Of a stretch of 5,319 nucleotides of DNA, positions 1 to 5,319 are shown piece by piece. Position 1 is the first letter of the stretch, and each line of letters starts with the position of its first letter. The DNA comes from Ignavibacteriales bacterium (GTDB lineage: Bacteria; Bacteroidota; Ignavibacteria; Ignavibacteriales; Ignavibacteriaceae): positions 1-5,319 of the forward strand of contig JAGUXE010000177.1 in NCBI GenBank assembly GCA_020061995.1. The letters run 5' to 3'. The notes beneath the pieces are model-generated. The model saw nothing but the letters and a program-made list of their open reading frames with translations. It did not search any database and had not been told where the DNA came from. The position numbers were made by a program, and so were the translations under genes.

Positions 1-471
1 AAAAAAATAAAGCGGCCGGTTAATAAGAATATTTCTTATTTTTGTTCCGGGTGAACCATTACTACTTAAGTAAGAGAGTAATCCTGTCAAATATCCTAAA
101 ACGGTTCCGAATAAGGCAAGTATGATGTCAAAAATAGAGGTAACACGCGAAACCATAAATAGTTCGACGAACTCTACTGTTCCAGCCAGAATTATTCCTG
201 ACAGAATTGCCATTGAGAAAATAAATATATTAAATCCCTTCTTCTGTCCGAAAGCGTAGAAAAAGACAAAACCAAAAATAAAAAAGAAAATAAGATTAGT
301 TAAGATATCCATCTTTGAGATATGCGCTCCAAATGGATAAAAGGGCGCAAAACTTATCTTATCCCGTAATTGTTCTCTCGTAAAATCAAAACCGCTAAAG
401 CCGCCGTAAATAAAAACCTGGTAAATCATAAATATGGCCATTATGAGTAACAATTTTTTAGATATACGCAT
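1..471 (-). CDS. VanZ-like integral membrane protein, N-terminal part (runs off left edge)
   Basis: This is an open reading frame from ATG at 471-469 to the window edge, 157 codons with no stop, so the C-terminus is missing. The visible protein is very hydrophobic, with about four predicted membrane segments near residues 5-23, 53-75, 80-100 and 111-135, after a basic start (MRISKK). It shows the VanZ-like pattern: a PFG turn (46-48), D55 and N59 at the start of the second helix, then E100/E103, R109, D115 and glycines 122 and 126, matching the family's Glu...Arg...Asp...Gly-x3-Gly signature. VanZ-like proteins are inner-membrane proteins. VanZ itself gives teicoplanin resistance, but the biochemical role of the family is poorly known. 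Members recur in XrtA/PEP-CTERM exopolysaccharide loci, which fits the neighbours here. The gene starts 20 bases after the glycosyltransferase stop. A purine-rich AGAAGGA (492-486) overlaps that stop, with a long 14-base spacer. The reading frame continues well past the usual four-helix VanZ core, so a longer or fused protein is possible. Confidence 0.82.
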   Translation of the reverse strand, partial: MRISKKLLLIMAIFMIYQVFIYGGFSGFDFTREQLRDKISFAPFYPFGAHISKMDILTNLIFFFIFGFVFFYAFGQKKGFNIFIFSMAILSGIILAGTVEFVELFMVSRVTSIFDIILALFGTVLGYLTGLLSYLSSNGSPGTKIRNILINRPLYFF

Positions 472-485
472 GTTCTGCTTTGTTA

Positions 486-492
486 TCCTTCT
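486..492 (-). promoter_or_regulatory. Probable Shine-Dalgarno (AGAAGGA) of the VanZ-like gene
   Basis: AGAAGGA on the minus strand begins in the last base of the glycosyltransferase stop codon (TAA, 494-492) and precedes the VanZ-like ATG by 14 bases. The spacer is longer than usual, but no in-frame ATG, GTG or TTG lies closer to it. Its overlap with the upstream stop suggests coupled translation. Confidence 0.4.
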
Positions 493-1667
493 TATATACC
501 TAACAAGATATTTTCCAATTTTTGCAAATTTAATTCCCAACTAAACTTATTTTCTACCAATCGTCTTGCCTTAGCCGACACCGAAGCCCTTAATTGCGGG
601 TTATCCATCAGTCTCAAGACCGATTCGGCAAAGTCCTCAGGATTATCATTGATAAAAATTTCCTCTCCTGTTTTCGCATTGATACCTTCGTTACCTTTAG
701 TAGTTGTCACTACAGGAACTCCTGATGCCATAGCCTCTAAAACTTTATTCTGTATACCCCGCGCGATTCTTAGTGGCACCACACATACTGCTGAGTCCAC
801 TACATACGGCCTCACATCATCAACAAATCCGGTAACCACCACATTTTTATCTGAAGTAAGCTGCTTAATTGCCTTAACAGGATTTGAGCCGACAACGTAA
901 AACCTTATATCTGGAACCTCTTTCCTTATTAATGGTAGTATTTCCCGGCAAAAATATAAAACTCCTTCCACATTGGCAAAATAATTCATCTGCCCCATAA
1001 AAACTAAACTATTTTTTTCGCCAGTGCAAGAATCAGGTTTATAGTATTCATAATCTACGCCGTTAGGTAAAACCGAGACGCGTATGCCGGGGATAAAAGA
1101 TTTAAATAATTCTGCTTCAGCCTGAGAAGTTACAATAGAGTGATTTACCGAATTGACAATAACCTTCTCGTATTCTTTCAAACGCCTCTCCTCCATTTTG
1201 TAAATGATGCTTTTCGGGAAACTGCTATAATCTGCGTACTGTCGCCATTTATCAGAATCAACATCCACAAAATCTATTATCTTAGGGATTGACTTAAAAT
1301 TTAGCGCATATTGGGCCATAGAAGAACAGTAGATAAAAATTAAGTCAAATTTTTCCTTTTCTATCTTCTCTTTTACTAATTTCTTCATTTTTCCTGAGTA
1401 AAAATAAGCTAATGTTAAAGGCAAGTTCGAAAAGAAATAGAACAAGCTTCTGATCTTTGAAAAAAAAGTGTTCAAGGGGATAATATCTACGCAACTACAA
1501 ACTTTCCCCAAATCATCTGTGTAGCCTAAATCCTCTTTATTATCGGCAAGGCATACCAATGATACAGAATGTTTTTTTGAAAGATATTTAATAATATTAA
1601 ACGCCCGCAGTTTATCGCCCTTATTCGGCGGAAAAGGAACTCTCTGGGTTAAAAAAAGTATTTTCAT
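492..1667 (-). CDS. GT4-type glycosyltransferase, XrtA/PEP-CTERM-associated sugar transferase (TIGR03087-like)
   Basis: This is a complete 391-residue protein, about the usual length for its family. It is probably a cytoplasmic or membrane-associated GT-B enzyme that transfers a sugar from a nucleotide-sugar donor onto a growing exopolysaccharide precursor; the sugar cannot be told from sequence. The N-terminal domain begins with a strand and a glycine-containing loop typical of the group (LFLTQRVPFPPNKGDKLR, residues 4-21) and carries the distinctive DFVDVDSDKW at 132-141. I recognise these as marks of the PEP-CTERM/EPS-associated sugar transferase family (recalled as TIGR03087, 'stp1'). The C-terminal Rossmann domain has PNGVD (201-205), FMGQMNY (223-229), VVGSNP (258-263), TGFVDD (279-284) and the donor-site helix QNKVLEAMASGVPVV (306-320). 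In the GT4 EX7E motif the second Glu is E311, but the first position is Arg303, a variant I believe is normal in this subfamily. ATG at 1667-1665 lies 4 bases after the FemAB-like stop with no strong Shine-Dalgarno, suggesting translational coupling. Confidence 0.9.
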   Translation of the reverse strand: MKILFLTQRVPFPPNKGDKLRAFNIIKYLSKKHSVSLVCLADNKEDLGYTDDLGKVCSCVDIIPLNTFFSKIRSLFYFFSNLPLTLAYFYSGKMKKLVKEKIEKEKFDLIFIYCSSMAQYALNFKSIPKIIDFVDVDSDKWRQYADYSSFPKSIIYKMEERRLKEYEKVIVNSVNHSIVTSQAEAELFKSFIPGIRVSVLPNGVDYEYYKPDSCTGEKNSLVFMGQMNYFANVEGVLYFCREILPLIRKEVPDIRFYVVGSNPVKAIKQLTSDKNVVVTGFVDDVRPYVVDSAVCVVPLRIARGIQNKVLEAMASGVPVVTTTKGNEGINAKTGEEIFINDNPEDFAESVLRLMDNPQLRASVSAKARRLVENKFSWELNLQKLENILLGI

Positions 1668-1671
1668 ATTC

Positions 1672-2718
1672 TTAAGGGATATTTTTTACAATATGTGGCC
1701 CTATAAGTTTGGTAATAAATACGGGAGTATGCTGCCAGACTTTAATTGCCAATTTATATTTGGGATTATTAGGATTGATTTCGGGTAATTGATTTCTGTT
1801 ACTAAGCCAGTATTGCCAATAAAGCTGTTTTGGCTTTGCACCCCACTGTTTTTTAAATTTAAATGTCCCCGAATCCCAAGAAGACCTCCCAAAGTCAAAA
1901 TATTTGTACCCCTGCAAACAGGCATATTCAATCATTTTCCAGTAAAGCAGCATATTAGGACAAAGTTGGCTATATTTTCCTAAAGAAGCTGCCCAAGGGA
2001 CTTCTAAGGTATCCTTAAATCCTATAACCAAACTTGAAGCAATAACTCGGTTATCTAAGTATACAGAAAACATCTTTGTATTCTCGGGAAATTCATTCAA
2101 GATACTCCTGAAGAATTCTCTACCATAAACCGGGGTTCCTAAATCCCGCATATTGACCGTAAAGATTTTATAAAAATCATCTAATCCCTGCCTGCCTCCT
2201 GCAATAACCTTTAAGCCGACCTTTTCTGCCTTTCTCACCTGATTTCTAACTTTAGGATCGAGTTTATCCCAAATATTACCGGGATTTGCATTTATTTCTA
2301 AAACCATTGCCACTTTTGTTTCTTTGGCAGGAAGCGACAAATTGTAATTACTAGAATGTCTTAGCTCTATATGTTCTGCTTTCTCTTCTTGCGCAATATT
2401 AATAGCCTCGCGTAAAAGTAAATCCATTGCTTCTTTGCTTTCTGCACAAATCCCGCCATAATTAAAAAATGGCAAGGAAACCAGAAACTTGCCGAATAGC
2501 TTACTGCTTAAAAGCACAAGCGGCAAAAGGCCTTCTATCCCCTTTTTATTTTCAGCCATCAGATAAAACGTCTTATGGCCAAAACTTTTTTCCACAACAG
2601 CTTTCCATTTACTGAGATGATAAACGCTGGAATGAGCCGAGTTCGCCACGTAACTATCCCATTCTTCTATCTTTTCTTCTGTAAATCTGTTTATTCGAAT
2701 TTCTAAATTTTGATTCAT
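1672..2718 (-). CDS. FemAB-like GNAT-fold protein, XrtA/PEP-CTERM-associated (TIGR03019-like)
   Basis: This is a complete 348-residue protein with no signal peptide or membrane segment, so probably cytoplasmic. It resembles the FemAB-related family (recalled as TIGR03019) found in extended exopolysaccharide loci of PEP-CTERM-bearing bacteria. Two GNAT-like halves can be seen, roughly residues 10-135 and 140-300. Marks of the family are YHLSKWKAVVEKSFGHKTFY (33-52), the basic helix KVRNQVRKAEKVGLKV (156-171), NMLLYWKMIEYA (255-266), and the C-terminal block FDFGRSS (274-280) followed by GTFKFKKQWGAKP (284-296). True FemAB enzymes move amino acids from aminoacyl-tRNA onto the peptidoglycan cross-bridge. 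For this subfamily the reaction is not established, and a role in aminoacylating or acylating the EPS or its lipid-linked precursor is inference. It sits 5 bases after the lyase stop and 4 bases before the glycosyltransferase, so the three are almost certainly co-transcribed. ATG at 2718-2716 is the only reasonable start. The nearest SD-like AGGA lies about 15 bases upstream, inside the end of the lyase gene. Confidence 0.9.
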   Translation of the reverse strand: MNQNLEIRINRFTEEKIEEWDSYVANSAHSSVYHLSKWKAVVEKSFGHKTFYLMAENKKGIEGLLPLVLLSSKLFGKFLVSLPFFNYGGICAESKEAMDLLLREAINIAQEEKAEHIELRHSSNYNLSLPAKETKVAMVLEINANPGNIWDKLDPKVRNQVRKAEKVGLKVIAGGRQGLDDFYKIFTVNMRDLGTPVYGREFFRSILNEFPENTKMFSVYLDNRVIASSLVIGFKDTLEVPWAASLGKYSQLCPNMLLYWKMIEYACLQGYKYFDFGRSSWDSGTFKFKKQWGAKPKQLYWQYWLSNRNQLPEINPNNPKYKLAIKVWQHTPVFITKLIGPHIVKNIP

Positions 2719-2723
2719 AATTC

Positions 2724-5048
2724 TTAATTATTTTCCTGTAAACTAATGGTTATACTCTGTTGTGCAAGAGAAAGATTTGAAAATTCTAAAACTCCACTTG
2801 CTGTTGAAGTTACTAACTGCTGATTTATTTTATTGGTATTTAAGCTTTTAATCATTACCGTATAATTTGAATTCGGCTGTAGATTACACACTAAATGCTT
2901 TAAAGTATTATCATTGACCTGATAAGAAAGTTTTTTCTTATCTTTACTGAATATTACCACTCTATCAACAATTTGAAGACCTATACCACCATCTGTTTCA
3001 ATCCTATCTACCTCAGGTATTGACTCAACAGTTAAATCACACGGATATAGAATATGTAGAAAAATATCCTCCTTTTGAGGAATGGTCGGTTGCACCTCAA
3101 TCCGCCAAGCTCCGGGTTCTGAATGGGGTGGAAAAGTAAGCGGAACGCCTTGGTCTCGGTTGTAACCATTTACCCAGAATTCGTATCCGCGTCCGCCAAT
3201 GACCGTTATCTTTGATTTGCGTGGATAAACTGTCTTACAGAATAGCCGTCCATTCCCGCTATCTATACGCACAGTGCCAGAGGTATAAGCGGCATATCCT
3301 AAACCGGCATTATCAAGCTTTCCATCAACCAAAGTTGGCTCGGCGATACTGTGCAGAAGCCAAGCCTTTTTATACTCAGGTTTTTCTGAGGATACTTTAT
3401 CAAAAATAATAAAATAGTAATTGGGTTTTAAAACCACTATTTGTCGCTTAAATTCTGTTATTTTAGGTTTATTATTTTCCACAGAAAATTCTGGGTTATT
3501 GTATGCATTAGTTATATCCGCATTAATATAGACATAATTATTATCGGCTTCAAAATTCGTGATATCTCCGGTTTCGTAATGAGCACCTGTTTTTTTCCTT
3601 GATAAGTATTCTTGCAATGTGAAACACTCTTGCTGGGCGCTACCCCGATAATACCAAACCACGCGTTGTCCGCCATCATTTATTCCAGCATTTTTATAGG
3701 GAGACTGAAATTTTTCTTCGGGCTGAAAGATAGTCATTGTATTATGCGCAATTGTGCGGGTGTAATAATTCTCTCTATGTGATAAACCCCAGTCAGCATA
3801 GTAACCAGAATCAATAACCAACGGTGCATATTTAAAAATAGTAAAATTACCTTGGTCAGAGTGCTGATGACCGGTAAAATAATCTCCACAATTAAACCTA
3901 AAAAATATATCTTCCGGCCCCCATCCGCTTCGTATTACGATATATCCTAAACTATCTTTTCCAAAAATAGCTTCTAAGGGTAGTTCTTTAATCCCGGGAG
4001 AAACAGGAATAGTTGGATCATGAAATAATAAATATTTGAAAAGATACCCTTTGTAGTACACAGGATCAGGTGAAATTCCTCTTTCTAACTTAACCAAAAG
4101 ATCTGAGCCATAGGTATTTCTATATTCAGTAGTTATAATCTCAAGATTTTGCACAAAATTATCTTTGGGATAGGCTTTATATGAAGAAATATCACCAAAT
4201 CTTGTCCAAGTATTATCTGGACGCAAATTATAGATATGAAAATAAAGTAATTTTCTTAACCAATCTCCTTGATTTTCTGCAATTTCTTCAAAATAGTTGT
4301 AAGAAGGTTCGGTGGCGCTCTTATAGGCTTCTAAGAATTCCAAAAGGTAAGGTAGGCGAGTTTCATTCAAATATCCTACTCCTTCCGGCCATGTTCCATC
4401 AAGATATCGAAAGGCATCAAAAATATTTTTTAGTTCATTTAAAGTAAAATTTATAAATTTCTCTGCATCAGAATGGTCTCCCCATATAGCTATTCCTATC
4501 ATCCCTACTGAGGAAATCTGTTCCATAGCTCGAGAGAATATATGGTGGTCAGAATTTAAATATCTAATCATTCTATTTGCCAAATTAACTATATTCTCTA
4601 CTAATATTCTTTTATCTTCTTTACTAAAACTTGGTGAATTATAAACCCAATCAAATCCAATGCTTAAATCATTCATAATCTCATTCTTATCCCAGATATC
4701 AGACGAATTTAAGGCATTTTGGGAAGCATTCTTCATCATCTCAATAAGTCTTTTGGCACGCTCTTCATCATCAGTAATTAAATAACCAATGGCTGCTGTA
4801 GGAATACCTCGTGATTCTGCATACCCATCTTTAATTCGCTCCCATCCTCTGCACCAATCACCAAATTGCACCCTCTTGCATAACTCTAAAACACCAATTC
4901 TTCCTTCCCGCTTTTCCGGTCTTAAAAAAATACGTGGATGCTTGGGATAAATGTTTGATTCTTTCGCATATAACCTAACAGGTATTGTTAAGATAACTGC
5001 AAACAGAAGAAAACTGCATAGTTTATTTAAACCTTTCATCTTGCTCAT
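2724..5048 (-). CDS. Secreted heparinase II/III-family polysaccharide lyase
   Basis: This is a complete 774-residue protein, within the usual range for large heparinase II/III-like lyases, which cleave uronic-acid polysaccharides by beta-elimination. An N-terminal signal peptide is clear: basic start, hydrophobic core about 10-25, likely cleavage after LYA (residue 28). Cys11 precedes the core and is not a lipobox. The mature protein opens with HPRIFLRPE (37-45), typical of these lyases, then a helical toroid (about 60-340). It holds DHH (167-169) and DGTWPEGVGY (217-226), candidate sites of the catalytic His and Tyr. The beta-sandwich part (about 360-650) carries the family core GHQHSDQGNF (393-402), D413 and AHNT (434-437). 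H396, D413 and H435 fit the zinc site of Pedobacter heparinase II, and H394 fits its catalytic His. The last ~70 residues form a small Thr/Ser-rich beta module. No PEP-CTERM tail is present. The substrate is unknown; the EPS made by the neighbouring genes is a reasonable inference. Start ATG 5048-5046 is preferred over Met4 because a GGA lies 8 bases upstream. Confidence 0.9.
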   Translation of the reverse strand: MSKMKGLNKLCSFLLFAVILTIPVRLYAKESNIYPKHPRIFLRPEKREGRIGVLELCKRVQFGDWCRGWERIKDGYAESRGIPTAAIGYLITDDEERAKRLIEMMKNASQNALNSSDIWDKNEIMNDLSIGFDWVYNSPSFSKEDKRILVENIVNLANRMIRYLNSDHHIFSRAMEQISSVGMIGIAIWGDHSDAEKFINFTLNELKNIFDAFRYLDGTWPEGVGYLNETRLPYLLEFLEAYKSATEPSYNYFEEIAENQGDWLRKLLYFHIYNLRPDNTWTRFGDISSYKAYPKDNFVQNLEIITTEYRNTYGSDLLVKLERGISPDPVYYKGYLFKYLLFHDPTIPVSPGIKELPLEAIFGKDSLGYIVIRSGWGPEDIFFRFNCGDYFTGHQHSDQGNFTIFKYAPLVIDSGYYADWGLSHRENYYTRTIAHNTMTIFQPEEKFQSPYKNAGINDGGQRVVWYYRGSAQQECFTLQEYLSRKKTGAHYETGDITNFEADNNYVYINADITNAYNNPEFSVENNKPKITEFKRQIVVLKPNYYFIIFDKVSSEKPEYKKAWLLHSIAEPTLVDGKLDNAGLGYAAYTSGTVRIDSGNGRLFCKTVYPRKSKITVIGGRGYEFWVNGYNRDQGVPLTFPPHSEPGAWRIEVQPTIPQKEDIFLHILYPCDLTVESIPEVDRIETDGGIGLQIVDRVVIFSKDKKKLSYQVNDNTLKHLVCNLQPNSNYTVMIKSLNTNKINQQLVTSTASGVLEFSNLSLAQQSITISLQENN

Positions 5049-5053
5049 TTTAA

Positions 5054-5091
5054 CATTCCAACAACTCCGACAAAGCGAAGCATTCTAACAA
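5054..5091. repeat. Short imperfect direct repeat between two genes
   Basis: In the 43-base gap before the lyase gene, the minus strand carries TTGTTAGAATG (5091-5081) and TTGTTGGAATG (5064-5054): 11 bases with one mismatch, 27 bases apart. The copy nearest the gene contains its presumed ribosome binding site. It could be a protein binding site or chance in AT-rich DNA; no function can be assigned. Confidence 0.3.
5057..5059 (-). promoter_or_regulatory. Weak Shine-Dalgarno (GGA) of the lyase gene
   Basis: Read on the minus strand, GGA stands 8 bases before the ATG at 5048-5046. A better-looking GGAG (5068-5065) is 16 bases away, too far for normal use. The in-frame ATG three codons downstream has no comparable site. 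This supports the start chosen for the lyase, though the match to the anti-SD is short. Confidence 0.4.
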
Positions 5092-5319
5092 TTAATCGCC
5101 TTCTATAATCTTAAAATTATCTACCACCAAAAAAGTATCCTCTCCCGCTCTTCCTCCATAAATCTGGATGTCAGAAAACTCTTCTCCTCTTTGAGGAGTT
5201 AAACCTGTATGAGAATTATCTTTATTAACCTTTTCTCTTCCAAAGGAACGGAAATCTATGTATAATAGCTTATATGAGACCACAGGGTACCCCACAAGCT
5301 TTAGAGAAACGAAGACGCA
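5092..5319 (-). CDS. C-terminal fragment of an unidentified protein, possible jelly-roll or carbohydrate-binding-type domain
   Basis: The frame is open from the right edge to a TAA at 5094-5092, giving 76 codons. A GTG at 5295-5293 could be read as a start, but the frame continues upstream of it without a stop (CVFVSLKL before GYPVV) and no Shine-Dalgarno stands there. I therefore read this as the 3' end of a longer gene. The residues alternate hydrophobic and polar as in beta strands (VSYKLLYIDF, then DIQIYGG), and the end DTFLVVDNFKIIEGD resembles the last strand of jelly-roll domains that bind carbohydrates, where a 'DN-hydrophobic-x-I' ending is common. This similarity is a general impression, not a family match. 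No PEP-CTERM motif or membrane anchor follows. The gene lies 43 bases upstream of the lyase on the same strand, so it may be part of the same transcription unit and may encode another exported polysaccharide-acting or binding protein. Confidence 0.62.
   Translation of the reverse strand, partial: CVFVSLKLVGYPVVSYKLLYIDFRSFGREKVNKDNSHTGLTPQRGEEFSDIQIYGGRAGEDTFLVVDNFKIIEGD

Noticed and set aside
649..900. An 83-codon plus-strand frame opposite the glycosyltransferase
   Set aside because: It is the antisense of the conserved donor-binding region; its Thr/Ser-rich translation is a by-product of that coding sequence. The same reasoning dismisses the plus-strand frames at 1789-1983, 3212-3409 and 4181-4447.
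1701..1931. A 76-codon minus-strand frame inside the FemAB-like gene
   Set aside because: It overlaps a well-supported gene in another frame, covers its conserved C-terminal block, and shows no recognisable protein features.
2724..2800. A PEP-CTERM sorting tail on the lyase
   Set aside because: The C-terminus has no PEP motif, no terminal transmembrane helix and no basic tail, so the lyase is unlikely to be an exosortase substrate.
5016..5018. Cys11 of the lyase as a lipoprotein lipobox cysteine
   Set aside because: It lies before the hydrophobic core of the signal peptide rather than after it; the LYA site at residue 28 fits ordinary signal peptidase cleavage.
5184..5198. Perfect 6-base inverted repeat CTCCTC/GAGGAG with a 3-base loop, as a terminator
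   Set aside because: It lies within the coding fragment, about 90 bases before its stop, and has no T-tract after it. A similar pattern in the lyase gene near 3068-3080 codes for a similar Pro-Gln-Lys/Arg peptide, so codon content explains it.
5092..5295. A separate 67-codon small gene starting at GTG 5295
   Set aside because: The frame stays open upstream to the window edge, no Shine-Dalgarno precedes the GTG, and the sequence reads as the end of a beta-rich domain, so a truncated longer gene is more likely.

Overview
The window is an AT-rich bacterial segment. All genes lie on the minus strand in one compact, co-directional block, with gaps of 43, 5, 4 and 20 bases. No RNA gene, mobile element, CRISPR array or clear terminator is visible, and no stretch of 300 bases lacks a gene. 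The combination of a PEP-CTERM/exosortase-associated sugar transferase, the matching FemAB-like protein and a VanZ-like membrane protein marks an extracellular polysaccharide (EPS) locus of the exosortase A (XrtA) type. Such loci are known in Gram-negative and candidate-phylum bacteria. The low GC content and protein style would fit an Omnitrophota-like or deltaproteobacterial-grade organism, but this taxonomic guess is weak and rests on general impression only.

In order of transcription (right to left): (1) 5319-5092, the last 76 codons of a gene entering from the right, ending in what looks like a beta-rich, carbohydrate-binding-style domain; (2) 5048-2724, a complete secreted heparinase II/III-type polysaccharide lyase with signal peptide, toroid and beta-sandwich parts, conserved candidate catalytic and zinc residues, and a small C-terminal beta module; (3) 2718-1672, a FemAB-like double-GNAT protein of the XrtA/PEP-CTERM-associated type; (4) 1667-492, a GT4-type glycosyltransferase of the PEP-CTERM-associated sugar transferase type; (5) 471-1, the N-terminal 157 codons of a VanZ-like multi-spanning membrane protein that leaves the window still open.

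A working model is that the cytoplasmic glycosyltransferase helps build a lipid-linked EPS repeat unit. The FemAB-like protein may add an aminoacyl or other acyl group to the polymer or its precursor. The VanZ-like protein sits in the inner membrane. The exported lyase would trim, edit or clear the polymer in the periplasm or outside the cell. The individual families are known. The less ordinary aspect is a secreted lyase placed 5 bases upstream of an EPS-assembly gene. The exosortase, chain-length and export genes expected in such a locus are not in this window.
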